64,000 bases of DNA from Bacillus paramycoides (GTDB taxonomy: Bacteria > Bacillota > Bacilli > Bacillales > Bacillaceae_G), in assembly GCF_001884235.1 (NCBI RefSeq), contig NZ_MAOI01000039.1:1-64000 (forward strand), written 5' to 3'. Made by a program: the position numbers and the translations under genes. The first letter of the stretch is position 1. The number at the start of each line of letters is the position of its first letter. Positions 51,893 to 61,137 of this stretch are shown here, one piece after another. The notes beneath the pieces were generated by a model that worked only from the letters and a program-made list of their open reading frames with translations, was not told where the DNA came from and made no database searches.

Positions 51893-53794
51893 TTATCCTC
51901 TATTCTTTCTAATTTCTTTTTCAATTTTACGAAGTGCTTTTTTCGATCCGCGCTCTAGATCATGCTGCATTTTTCTTTCTTTATAATCGACAAATAACGT
52001 ATTTAAATCGTATCCTTCCGGGTATAATTCCTTCGCTGCTACCTCTAAAGTAATACGTTTCACATTCACTTCCATAAATTCACCGTTATAATATACAACG
52101 ACATTATAGAAATTATCTTTTTCCTTATAGACGATTCCGAAGTCGTTATGATCCAATAATTTCACACGGTCCCCTTTTTTGTATTCATAGTGCTCTTCTC
52201 TTTTTTCTTGCACGAATTTCGGTTTTCTAATTTTACTTTCATTCACTCGCTCTAAACGATACTCTTTATTTCCCATATACTCTTTCGCTCTTTGCAATAC
52301 ATGTTCTTTTACGTTCATTTTATTTGCAATCCAAAGTGCATTACTTTCACCAGATTTACCGATAACTAATTTATAAAGCGGCTCTAACGTCTCACTATTA
52401 AACTGCATTGCTGCGTTCATAAAATCACTATGCATTTCTGAAAATCGTTTAATTTCACCGTAATGCGTACTCGCAATTGTAATACATCCTGCAAGATAAA
52501 ATTCTTCTAAAATAGATATCGCAAGCGCCGCACCTTCATTCGGTTCCGTACCGCTTCCTATTTCATCAAATAATAGTAGCGTATTATTATTTGATAACCT
52601 CATGATCTCAGAAAGATTTTTCATATGAGATGAAAATGTACTCAGTGCATTTTCGATACTTTGATTATCACCAATGTCTACAAACACGTTTTCGAAAATA
52701 GCGAGTTCCGTTTCTTTATCTCCGGCAATATGAAGGCCTGACATTGTCGCTAATGTTAACAATCCGATTGTTTTTAGCACAATTGTTTTCCCGCCTGCAT
52801 TCGGCCCAGTAATAATTAAACTGCGATATTCTTGACCGATTTCAAAATGTAACGGTACAACTTCCCCTGTTAAAAGTGGATGCTTACAATTCACTAAATG
52901 AATGTGGCCATGATCGTTTAACTTCGGTTCTATTCCATCGATAGATTTACTAAACTTCGCTTTCGCAAATACCATATCATATTGGCTAATAAGTTCCATA
53001 TTAATTTTTATTTGATAAATGTTTTCTAGTACCATTCCTGATAATGTCGCTAAAATTTGATACTCTTCCATCGCTTCTTCTGCTTTTAAACTAGCCAATT
53101 CTACATTTAACTTTGTAACCGTATGTGGTTCTATAAATACAGTAGAACCTTTTGCAGATGCTTCAACAATACTTCCCGCAACCTGATTTTTATAGGTAGA
53201 TTTGATCGGAATCGTATATCTATCATCCTTTTTACTAATAAAGAACTCCTGAATATATTTCTTATTTGCACTATTATTTAAAAACTTCGTTAAACGTTCT
53301 TTTATTTTTCCATCTACAGAATCGATATTATTTCGAATTCTTTTTAACTCTTTACTAGCAGCTGCATCAATGCTATTTCCTTTTATTGAAAAGTTAATTT
53401 CCTCTTCAATACTTTTAAATTCAGTCATTGAATTTGCATAAGAAGCTAATACTGGCGCAAAGAATTCTTTATTCAACATAAATCTTTTAATCTTTCTACA
53501 TCCACGTAAAAAGTCTGAAACACTTACTAATTCTTCTGGATCTAAAATCATGCCTTTTTCTAATTTTTGAATTGTACTCGCGATATTAGAAATTCCGAAA
53601 AAAGGCACATGCCCTTCTGCATCTACTATAGCTCGTGCTTCTGTCGTTTCATTTAAGCGATTTCTAACTACTTTTATACTCGTACTCGGCTCTAATTTAT
53701 TTAATAATTCTTTGCCTAATCCACTTACACAATATGATTTCACTATTTCCTTTAATTCGTTATATTGTAACTTTTCAAAAGTCATCGTATTCAT
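51893..53794 (-). CDS. MutS2-like ATPase lacking the Smr nuclease domain
   Basis: A 633-residue MutS-family protein. Clamp and lever helices occupy residues 1-300; the ATPase domain follows with Walker A GPNAGGKTIVLKTIG, LSTFSSHMKNLSEIM, Walker B LLLFDEIGSGTEPNEGAAL and the ASTHYGE switch. The C-terminal part has a KOW-like stretch (GDRVKLLDHNDFGIVYKEKDNFYNVVVYYNG), but the Smr endonuclease domain of full MutS2 (about 780 residues) is absent. It may act in DNA-junction or ribosome-collision handling without cutting. The start is the ATG behind GAGGAGAAAC; five codons further upstream belong to the ribosome site. Confidence 0.88.
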   Translation of the reverse strand: MNTMTFEKLQYNELKEIVKSYCVSGLGKELLNKLEPSTSIKVVRNRLNETTEARAIVDAEGHVPFFGISNIASTIQKLEKGMILDPEELVSVSDFLRGCRKIKRFMLNKEFFAPVLASYANSMTEFKSIEEEINFSIKGNSIDAAASKELKRIRNNIDSVDGKIKERLTKFLNNSANKKYIQEFFISKKDDRYTIPIKSTYKNQVAGSIVEASAKGSTVFIEPHTVTKLNVELASLKAEEAMEEYQILATLSGMVLENIYQIKINMELISQYDMVFAKAKFSKSIDGIEPKLNDHGHIHLVNCKHPLLTGEVVPLHFEIGQEYRSLIITGPNAGGKTIVLKTIGLLTLATMSGLHIAGDKETELAIFENVFVDIGDNQSIENALSTFSSHMKNLSEIMRLSNNNTLLLFDEIGSGTEPNEGAALAISILEEFYLAGCITIASTHYGEIKRFSEMHSDFMNAAMQFNSETLEPLYKLVIGKSGESNALWIANKMNVKEHVLQRAKEYMGNKEYRLERVNESKIRKPKFVQEKREEHYEYKKGDRVKLLDHNDFGIVYKEKDNFYNVVVYYNGEFMEVNVKRITLEVAAKELYPEGYDLNTLFVDYKERKMQHDLERGSKKALRKIEKEIRKNRG

Positions 53795-53909
53795 TTTGTT
53801 TCTCCTCACTATGATTGATTCTTATCATAAATGAAGATACCTACTCATTAGATTCCAATGAGCTCTACATTATTCAGTTTCCATTTTCATACATTAAAAT
53901 TATATACAA

Positions 53910-53936
53910 AAAAGCTGCGGGGATACCGCAGCTTTT
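53910..53936 (-). terminator. Minus-strand terminator upstream of the MutS2-like gene
   Basis: AAAAGCTGCGG and CCGCAGCTTTT with a TTTTTT tail on the minus strand. No intact gene precedes it. The interval 53940-54357 holds only a 31-codon open stretch (54038-54130, reading RPGDFYVHHTPNFVMDLFRYL-like residues), possibly a scrap of a lost gene. Confidence 0.75.
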
Positions 53937-54357
53937 ACATTTACAAGGCAAGTGTAATAACGTATAAGGAAATAAGCCATTTTAAAAATATATGGCAACC
54001 CCTTTATCACACGCTTTATAAAGTATTGTAGGTATCTTCATAGGTATCGAAATAAATCCATGACAAAATTAGGGGTATGATGTACATAAAAATCCCCTGG
54101 TCTTATCCGATTTATTTCATTAAATTTTTCCTATTTAGTACCTACCGCACTCACAAAAAGCACCTCTCATTAATTTATATTATAGTCATTGAAATCTAAT
54201 TTATTGAAATCATCATACTATATGTTTTGCGAGAAGTAAAGGTGCCATACTTTAGTCGTACGCACATTTACAGACTAGTCCCCCGACTTATTGCAGATGT
54301 TTTCTCGTACAAAATTACATACAATTAGTTTGTAGAACATATTACGGAGGGATTTAT

Positions 54358-55149
54358 ATGACAGACTTTCAAAAACAATTTTTCACTAGATTATATATAC
54401 AAGAGAAAGAATCTGTGTCATTCGATGATGTAAATGATATTATGTACGCGATGGCACAAGCCGTCCCTTTTGAAAACTTAAATATTCTTCAAAACACTTT
54501 TACTGAAATCTCAAAAGACAGCCTTCACCAGAAAATTTTATTAAACAACCGTGGTGGCCTTTGTTATGAATTGAATCCGACTATGTATTACTTCCTTAAA
54601 GACTCTGGATTCGATGCTCATCTCGTTTCAGGAACAGTTTATAACGCTGCAAATTCGATATGGGCTGTTGATTCAGGACATATCGCAACTGTTTTACAAC
54701 ATCAAAATGAACTTTACTTAATTGAAGTAGGTTTCGGATCATATTTACCTCTTGCCCCTGTTCCATTCTCAGGTAAAGTTGTTCATTCTGTAACCGGCGA
54801 TTATCGTATTCGTAAAGAAACGACTGAAAAAGGAGATTATATTTTAGAAATGCGTAAAAACAATGCGTTTTTAGATCAATCTTCTACTGATAATTGGACC
54901 GTAGGCTATGCATTTTACTTAGAAGAAGTGAATGAAACAAAGGTAAATGCAGCGCAAAAAATTATTGTAGAGCACGAGAAATCACCTTTCAATAAAGTCC
55001 CTTTAATAGTAAAGCTAACTCATGATGGGCATGCTTCATTAACGAAAGATAGCCTCACTATAACAAAACAAGGCAAGAAACTTAAAAAATCACTTACAGA
55101 AGATCAATATACAAATCTTTTACATTCAACGTTCGGTATTTCCTTATAA
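54358..55149 (+). CDS. Arylamine N-acetyltransferase with Cys-His-Glu triad
   Basis: A 263-residue NAT. VPFENLNI and NNRGGLCYELN contain the catalytic Cys, SGHIATVL the His, and IEVGFGSYLPLAPVPF the third residue, which is Glu where most NATs have Asp (V-D-V-G-F-G). A functional Cys-His-Glu NAT has been described from B. cereus, and this looks like the same paralogue. It acetylates arylamines and hydrazines from acetyl-CoA. CGGAGGG precedes the ATG. It is terminated at 55155 and independent of pepF. Confidence 0.93.
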   Translation: MTDFQKQFFTRLYIQEKESVSFDDVNDIMYAMAQAVPFENLNILQNTFTEISKDSLHQKILLNNRGGLCYELNPTMYYFLKDSGFDAHLVSGTVYNAANSIWAVDSGHIATVLQHQNELYLIEVGFGSYLPLAPVPFSGKVVHSVTGDYRIRKETTEKGDYILEMRKNNAFLDQSSTDNWTVGYAFYLEEVNETKVNAAQKIIVEHEKSPFNKVPLIVKLTHDGHASLTKDSLTITKQGKKLKKSLTEDQYTNLLHSTFGISL

Positions 55150-55154
55150 CCTTT

Positions 55155-55183
55155 AAAGCCTTGTCATTTCCGGCAAGGCTTTT
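55155..55183 (+). terminator. Terminator of the NAT gene
   Basis: AAAGCCTTG and CAAGGCTTTT stem. Confidence 0.8.
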
Positions 55184-55267
55184 CATTTTTCAGCAGGGAT
55201 TTTTTGCAATTTGTTGTATTTCATAGTTATATAGGAATATAACTACATATCTAGAAAGGAAATGATT

Positions 55268-57055
55268 ATGACAGAACTTAAAGATCGATTACAAATAGCT
55301 GATACAGAAAAATGGGATTTAACGGATATTTACCATACAATTGAAGATTGGGAAAGTGATTATAACAAAATTGAAGTATTAACAAATGAATTGAACGAGT
55401 TTAATGGAAATATTCATGATGGCAGTATCCTACTTGCTTACTTAACAAAAAGTGAAGAAATATCTAGCATTTTATCAATAATGTTTGCTTATGCAAGACT
55501 ACAATCTGACCTTGATACACGTGATACTGCCTCCCAAGCTCTTGTCGATAAAGTATCACAGTTACACGTAAAAGTAAGTGCGGCTAAATCTTTCTTTTCT
55601 CCATTCTTACTTAGTGTAGATGAAAACACATTACATTCTTACATAGAAGAAACAGAAGGCTTACAATATTATAAAGAAGATTTATTCGAATTATACCGTT
55701 ATAAAAAACACGTTTTAAATAAGGACCAAGAAGAAATTTTATCACAAATGGGTGAAGCACTTTCCTCTCCGCAGCATACATTTGGTATGCTAAATAATGC
55801 AGATATAATATTTGGTGAAGTGACGACTGATAATGGAGAGAAAGTAAATTTAACGCGTGGAATGTATTCAAAGCTAATAGAAGATGAGAATCGTGAGAAA
55901 CGTAAAGAAGCTTATAAAGCGTATTACAAACCATATGTTCAATTAAAGAACTCCATTGCTTCTACTTTATCCGCAGCTATTAAAAATAATGTTACTGTTT
56001 CAAAGCTAAGAAAATATCCATCCGCTTTAGAAAAATCATTATTTGGTGATATGGTTCCGAAAGAAGTTTATGAAAACTTGATCGATACAACAAAAAAAAA
56101 TATTCAATCACTACATACTTATAATCATTTGCGCAAAGAAAAATTAAACGTAGATGAACTAAGACAATACGACTTAAGCGTCGATTTAGTAAAAGGTGTA
56201 AAACAAGACATTTCATATGACGAAGCGTTTGACATAATGATCGCGTCACTAGCTCCTTTAGGTGAAGAATATATCGAAACATTAAAAAGCTTTAAAGATA
56301 AGCGATATATAGACGTGAGAGAAACACCAGGAAAACGTTCTGGTGCTTATAACTTTGGTGTATACGGTGTCCACCCTTTCATTCTTTTAAATCATCACGA
56401 TGATTTAAATAGCCTTTTCACCCTTACTCATGAATGTGGTCACGGTATGCATACGCACTACTCACACGGTTACCAACCAAGAATTTCTGCACACTATTCC
56501 ATTTTTGTCGCAGAAGTCGCTTCTACAGTAAATGAAGTGCTATTAATTCATCATTTATTAAAAGAAGCAAAAAATACGGATGTACGTAATCATTTAGTAA
56601 ATCATTTCATCGAGAAATTTAAAGGTACCTTCTTTACACAAATCATGTTCGCAGAGTTTGAAAAAATCACACATGAAATGGCTCAGCAAGGTAAACCATT
56701 AAACGCACAAGTCTTTAGCGAAATTTATGAAAACTTATTTAGAGAATATAATGGCGACTCCCTCGTATTTGACGAAGAAGTAAAATACGGATGGGCTAGA
56801 ATACCACATTTCTATCGACCATTTTACGTGTACAAATACGCAACTGGATTCGCTTCTGCAATCCAAATTGCTGATAAACTTTTAAGCGGTGAACCAGATG
56901 TTCAGAAAAACTATATCGAATTCCTTAAAGGTGGTAGTTCAGACTACCCACTAAATCTACTAAAGAAAACTGGTGTAGATTTAACAACACCAGAGCCAAT
57001 TGAAAGTGCATTAATTCGCTTCAATGCACTAGTTGAAGAATTTTCAACATTATAG
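55268..57055 (+). CDS. pepF: Oligoendopeptidase F
   Basis: A 595-residue M3B zinc peptidase. The zinc site LTHECGHGMHTHYS (H-E-x-x-H) with the downstream VAEVASTVNEVLL Glu ligand is intact, and SGAYNFGVYGVHPFILLNHHDDL and YKYATGFASAIQIADKLLSG are typical family segments. It degrades 7-17-residue peptides in the cytosol, including signal peptides and signalling peptides. AGAAAGGAA precedes two close ATG codons; the second has better spacing. Monocistronic. Confidence 0.95.
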   Translation: MTELKDRLQIADTEKWDLTDIYHTIEDWESDYNKIEVLTNELNEFNGNIHDGSILLAYLTKSEEISSILSIMFAYARLQSDLDTRDTASQALVDKVSQLHVKVSAAKSFFSPFLLSVDENTLHSYIEETEGLQYYKEDLFELYRYKKHVLNKDQEEILSQMGEALSSPQHTFGMLNNADIIFGEVTTDNGEKVNLTRGMYSKLIEDENREKRKEAYKAYYKPYVQLKNSIASTLSAAIKNNVTVSKLRKYPSALEKSLFGDMVPKEVYENLIDTTKKNIQSLHTYNHLRKEKLNVDELRQYDLSVDLVKGVKQDISYDEAFDIMIASLAPLGEEYIETLKSFKDKRYIDVRETPGKRSGAYNFGVYGVHPFILLNHHDDLNSLFTLTHECGHGMHTHYSHGYQPRISAHYSIFVAEVASTVNEVLLIHHLLKEAKNTDVRNHLVNHFIEKFKGTFFTQIMFAEFEKITHEMAQQGKPLNAQVFSEIYENLFREYNGDSLVFDEEVKYGWARIPHFYRPFYVYKYATGFASAIQIADKLLSGEPDVQKNYIEFLKGGSSDYPLNLLKKTGVDLTTPEPIESALIRFNALVEEFSTL

Positions 57056-57057
57056 AC

Positions 57058-57090
57058 AAAAAGAATGCAGATATACTCTGCATTCTTTTT
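57058..57090. terminator. Bidirectional terminator
   Basis: AAAAAGAATGCAGA and TCTGCATTCTTTTT, perfect 14-bp stem. Confidence 0.92.
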
Positions 57091-57094
57091 TCAT

Positions 57095-57453
57095 TTAATC
57101 CAAGTGCTGTTGCGTCACACAGTGAATCATGCCACCATACGCATATAATTCATTTACATTAATACCAACAATTCTTCTACCTGGAAATTGCCCTTCAATA
57201 ATTCGAAGTCCTAACCTGTCATGTTCATCACCGTATATAGGGACCAATACAACTTCGTTTCCAAATTATATATAACAATATGCACATTCTCTCCATAATG
57301 AAGCTCCTTTGCCATCGTTACCCAAATATCATCTAACTTAGCTCTGTAACCTTCACCTCTATGAGTTCTATCATGAGGCCATTGGATCCATGTCCCCTCA
57401 TGTTTTTCCCATTCCGCAGGCATATAAAACAAACTACTTTCTATATTTCCCAT
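57095..57453 (-). pseudogene. Agmatine deiminase gene with an internal deletion
   Basis: The first 65 codons read as a normal agmatine deiminase start (MPAEWEKHEGTWIQWPHDRT, ENVHIVIYN). After a junction near 57265 the reading continues in another frame with the family C-terminus: NEVVLVPIYGDEHD, FPGRRIVGINVNELYAYGGMIHCVTQQH including the catalytic Cys. About 230 middle residues are missing, and the frame breaks at the junction, so no functional enzyme is made. The lipoprotein paralogue at 59754 shows the complete form. Confidence 0.9.
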
Positions 57454-57527
57454 ACTTGTTCACCCCTTCTATGAATGTACGTCCAGTCTATACTTTGACA
57501 TAGTGTTTAGGTCAACTATTATTCGTA

Positions 57528-58346
57528 TTACATTTTAGTAACTGGAATGCAAATTTGCGTCACATACTCCTCTACTGAACATTCACATTCAGGCCCTTTT
57601 ACATACACTTCATATGGCGGCGCATCAGTTATATAACCATTCTTTTCAATCCACTCTTCTAATGCCATATAACCGTAGCCTATATAATCATAACTTCCAT
57701 AATGCATCGTAGTAACAGTTTGATGCTCTACTAGCTTTTTTATCTCACATTCTCGGGAAGATTCTTCATTGTTCTCATACATAATCGGAATTCTTAATTC
57801 AATATCACTGCGATTTGGAATATACTCTTCATCGTAGAATACAGCAGAAGGTGAACCGATTACTGTAAAACAATTCATTTGTACTTTTTCATATAAAGAA
57901 TGAAAATAGTCGTCCATATCATTTATATCGATTTGTAACCTTTGAGTAATTACAGTTATTTCTCCTCTCATTCCAATGAATATATCGTATGTTTTATGCT
58001 GAATTGCATGTAAATCTCTATTCATATTTATCATTTCATTCATTTCAGAAATAACCTGTAAGTGTTGTTTCACTTCATGAGACAACTCTATAATTTGCGA
58101 TCGCATATGTTTAATAAATGAATCTTGATCTGATGACTGAAGAATTATTTTAATTTTCGAGAGAGGAAACTTATACTCTCTTAATTTTTTAATTCTTAAC
58201 GCTACTTCTAATTGCTCCTGCTCATAATATCTATATCCATTTACCGGATTAACATATGCCGGTTTTAATATCTCCTCTTGGTCATAATGTCTTAACATCC
58301 GCGTACTCATTTTACAAATCCGAGAAAATTCAGTGATTGTGTACAT
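57528..58346 (-). CDS. MerR-family regulator with GyrI-like effector domain
   Basis: A 272-residue BmrR/BltR-like regulator. Winged helix YTITEFSRICKMSTRMLRHYDQEEILKPAYVNPVNGYRYY (residues 1-42), coiled-coil helix to about 115, then a GyrI-like ligand domain ending YEVYVKGPECECSVEEYVTQICIPV. Such proteins sense cationic drugs. Two ATG codons lie near GGAGC; the second (58346) is better spaced. No transporter is adjacent; neighbours are agmatine-deiminase-type genes. Confidence 0.9.
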   Translation of the reverse strand: MYTITEFSRICKMSTRMLRHYDQEEILKPAYVNPVNGYRYYEQEQLEVALRIKKLREYKFPLSKIKIILQSSDQDSFIKHMRSQIIELSHEVKQHLQVISEMNEMINMNRDLHAIQHKTYDIFIGMRGEITVITQRLQIDINDMDDYFHSLYEKVQMNCFTVIGSPSAVFYDEEYIPNRSDIELRIPIMYENNEESSRECEIKKLVEHQTVTTMHYGSYDYIGYGYMALEEWIEKNGYITDAPPYEVYVKGPECECSVEEYVTQICIPVTKM

Positions 58347-58429
58347 ATACATGCTCCTTTAATGCTTTATCTTTTATAAGCCTATAAACACCTTCTACCC
58401 TTTTAAGCAAGTACACCTGTAAACATGTA

Positions 58430-59407
58430 TTAAAACCAATCAAAAAATTTCCTAATTGAAAATTCCTCATTTTGATTCTTCAATCTTTTTATTTTTGAAG
58501 GTAACAAATGATTAGGACAATACCACGTTAAACAATTAATGGCTCCTCCCATTGTTGATATCTCTCCTACATGAACTTGAATCACATGTTTATCAGTATG
58601 TTTTTGAATATATTGAAATACTTCTTTATCCCTAGCTAATCCAAACTTAGGAACGTAGATAGTATCATTTGTCTCTAACATATTTATATATAAACCTTTT
58701 GCTGATGCTATCTCTTGATCATATTGCCCTTTCTCTGTATATGAGGAAGGAACAACTATAAATTCAGCTTCTGGCATTTGTTCTTGAATGATTTCTTGAA
58801 CGCTATGCCTAAATTCATGATCCCCTAGAAAATCACTAATAAACATTGTATGATTATCAATAAATTTCACCATACCATCCGCATGAGCAAGTACATCTCC
58901 CGGTTCAGCAGGAATGATAATAACACGACTGACATCTAAATCCCATTCCAATTGCTCTATAATCTCTTCTTCCGTCCAATCATAATTATCATCAAATATG
59001 CGTTCCGTTAGTATAACAGTATCTTTTTTATTCCAAATAAGATTTCCGCCGTCTAATATCAATGGGGATGTCACATATTTAAAGTCATTTTCTCCTAACC
59101 ACTTATTAAATTGTTGATTTAAATATTGTCCTTGATTTTTTGGTAAGTAATTTGGTTGATATTTAAATTTAACAAGGTGATTTGTTACAACTGGTGCAAC
59201 ATCTCTCAGCCAAATATCGTCATACTCAAAATGGCTTGTATGAAATTCTTGTTCTTCAATAGATAAAGATATAAGTTGATCTGTATATGCTTTATTTTCA
59301 TTTAAGTTCTCATTAAAATAAATAAGATCTTCATAAAATGGTCGATAATATTCATTCGATTTATCTGGTATCGCAGTAAAAATAATCCCGCCCTGTATGT
59401 GTTCCAT
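58430..59407 (-). CDS. Agmatine deiminase/peptidylarginine deiminase family protein, cytoplasmic
   Basis: A 325-residue guanidine-group deiminase of the PAD_porph fold. YDDIWLRDVAPV (Asp and Arg contacts), LDGGNLIWNKKDTVILTER, HADGMVKFID (catalytic His-Asp) and MGGAINCLTWYCP (nucleophilic Cys) are all present. It lacks a signal peptide. It would convert agmatine or a similar guanidine compound to a carbamoyl product and ammonia; spacing around EGGA-type motifs differs from the other two paralogues, so the substrate may differ. GAGGGGAT precedes the ATG. Confidence 0.88.
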   Translation of the reverse strand: MEHIQGGIIFTAIPDKSNEYYRPFYEDLIYFNENLNENKAYTDQLISLSIEEQEFHTSHFEYDDIWLRDVAPVVTNHLVKFKYQPNYLPKNQGQYLNQQFNKWLGENDFKYVTSPLILDGGNLIWNKKDTVILTERIFDDNYDWTEEEIIEQLEWDLDVSRVIIIPAEPGDVLAHADGMVKFIDNHTMFISDFLGDHEFRHSVQEIIQEQMPEAEFIVVPSSYTEKGQYDQEIASAKGLYINMLETNDTIYVPKFGLARDKEVFQYIQKHTDKHVIQVHVGEISTMGGAINCLTWYCPNHLLPSKIKRLKNQNEEFSIRKFFDWF

Positions 59408-59700
59408 ATTGATCCCCTCACTTTTTATGATTAATTAGAAAAACGTCTTTATCACGATAAAAACTGCTATCCCTCTATTCAAATCTCCTATGCTTACTTG
59501 TTTTTTTGAAACGTGCACATTTCATGAATGGATTATAGCATGGGGTAATATTATATATTTATATAAAAAATATAAAGCCGTGGTTGAGCGATAAATTGAC
59601 TCTTGACAGACTTTTTCATAATAAATTTTTATTTAATAAAAACTAAAAAACAAAGATGTAATTATAAATTCATAGAAACTTTATTACAGAAAATAAAACA

Positions 59701-59734
59701 AGGCAAAATAGATACCACGTTATCTATTTTGCCT
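59701..59734. terminator. Terminator of the lipoprotein deiminase gene
   Basis: AGGCAAAATAGATA and TATCTATTTTGCCT, perfect 14-bp stem, T-rich tail on the minus strand. The remaining 59408-59700 shows no gene. Confidence 0.85.
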
Positions 59735-59753
59735 ATGATTAAACTTCAATTTA

Positions 59754-60896
59754 CTACTTCAAACTAACGGGTTGTTGTTGTGTAATACAATGTATCATAC
59801 CGCCATTTTTATAAAGTTCTCTCACATCAATACCTACTACTTTACGATCAGGATATAGTTTTTGAATGGTTTCATTTGCTATTTTGTCATTTGGATCATT
59901 ATAATTAGGCACCAACACAACTTTATTCCCAATATAATAATTCACATATGACCCCTTATAATCGAGAGTTTTCCCACTTTCTAACGTAACCTTATTTTTA
60001 CTTAGCGGCAGGTATACATATTTATATTTCCCACCTGCAGCATTTTTTGCACGCATCAGTGTATCAATATCTTTATTTGACAATCCCCATTCCACCAAAT
60101 CGTCTTCAGCCAGCGTTATAATGGTAGATTTATCGTGAAATTTTGCAAATCCATCAATATGAAAATCAGTAATATCTATGTTTGGTACCCCGTCTAACCA
60201 AATAAAATTCGTTACTCCAAGTTCACTAATATATTTCTCAATTTCCGCTTCTGATAATTTCGAGTTTCTGTTTTTATTCGTTACAGCGCTTCTAGTTAAT
60301 AAAGCCGTACCGTTACCGTCTAATTCAATTGCCCCGCCTTCAAGTACAAATTTATGCCAATCAATTCTTTCCACCCCTAATTGTTTACTAAGGTTTTCAC
60401 GAATACGGGCATCATTTTTATAAGGCGTTTTCTTCCCCCAACCATTAAATCCCGGATCTAATATTTTTAGATTTTTATTATTATCATAAACAAACATCGG
60501 TCCACTATCCCTTGCCCATACATCATCAGTAGGAGCGATAAAAAAATCAATTTTCTCCATATTCAGCCCTTCATCTGTTAAAAGTTGATTGATTCTTTCT
60601 TTTTCTTCTTGATCATATGCAACAATGTGAACTTTTTCACCTTCAGTTAATGCACTTACCATTTCAATCCAAATAGGTTCTACTTCTTTTTTATACTCCT
60701 GTCCATATGTGTAATCATGTGGCCATTGCAGCCATGTGCCTTCATGCTTGCTTTTTTCGTCCGGCATTGTATATTTCCCTACTTTTTCTTGCGCCTCTAC
60801 CTTCTCAGTATTCTCATTATCTTTTTCCTGAGCACACCCACCAATAATTGATGCGGATAGAGCCGCCACCAAACAAAGCGTTACTATTTTTTTCAT
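59754..60896 (-). CDS. Lipoprotein agmatine deiminase
   Basis: A 380-residue agmatine deiminase with a lipoprotein signal: IVTLCLVAALSASIIGGCAQ with the lipobox Cys, then an acidic linker and the enzyme from about residue 40. Family motifs: KHEGTWLQWPHD, DDVWARDSGPMFV, LEGGAIELDGNGTALLTRSAV, DFHIDGFAKF and NGGMIHCITQQQP with the nucleophilic Cys. It should convert agmatine to N-carbamoylputrescine outside the membrane, which is unusual for an enzyme normally in the cytosol. GGAGG precedes the ATG. A 21-bp inverted repeat lies upstream. Confidence 0.92.
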   Translation of the reverse strand: MKKIVTLCLVAALSASIIGGCAQEKDNENTEKVEAQEKVGKYTMPDEKSKHEGTWLQWPHDYTYGQEYKKEVEPIWIEMVSALTEGEKVHIVAYDQEEKERINQLLTDEGLNMEKIDFFIAPTDDVWARDSGPMFVYDNNKNLKILDPGFNGWGKKTPYKNDARIRENLSKQLGVERIDWHKFVLEGGAIELDGNGTALLTRSAVTNKNRNSKLSEAEIEKYISELGVTNFIWLDGVPNIDITDFHIDGFAKFHDKSTIITLAEDDLVEWGLSNKDIDTLMRAKNAAGGKYKYVYLPLSKNKVTLESGKTLDYKGSYVNYYIGNKVVLVPNYNDPNDKIANETIQKLYPDRKVVGIDVRELYKNGGMIHCITQQQPVSLK

Positions 60897-60931
60897 TTCT
60901 AAACCTCCTAATTTTCTCTACAACAATGTAA

Positions 60932-60952
60932 AGCTTCACATAGTGTGAAGCT
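60932..60952. repeat. Inverted repeat upstream of the lipoprotein deiminase gene
   Basis: AGCTTCACA, TAG, TGTGAAGCT: perfect 9-bp arms. It lies 36 bp from the start codon. It may be an operator; on the plus strand it is followed by CTTTTTTT and might instead terminate rightward transcripts. Confidence 0.6.
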
Positions 60953-61054
60953 CAAGCTTTTTTTCAATATAAAACAACATTTTTTTTACATCCGACATAA
61001 TATTCCACACATCTAGCCTTTATATGATGTAACTTCTTAATAACGACCTAAATA

Positions 61055-61090
61055 AAAAATCGGTATGGACAATTGTCCATACCGATTTTT
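61055..61090. terminator. 36-bp perfect palindromic terminator
   Basis: AAAAATCGGTATGGACAA with its exact complement following. T-runs on both strands. It separates the serine hydrolase 3' end from the deiminase promoter region. Confidence 0.9.
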
Positions 61091-61137
61091 CATTATATAG
61101 CTACTACCTTTTTTCATTTCTATTACATATTAAACAC

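Noticed and set aside
54038-54130. 31-codon minus-strand stretch that looks protein-like
   Set aside because: Too short, no start codon, no identifiable family; noted only as a possible relic in front of the 53910 terminator.
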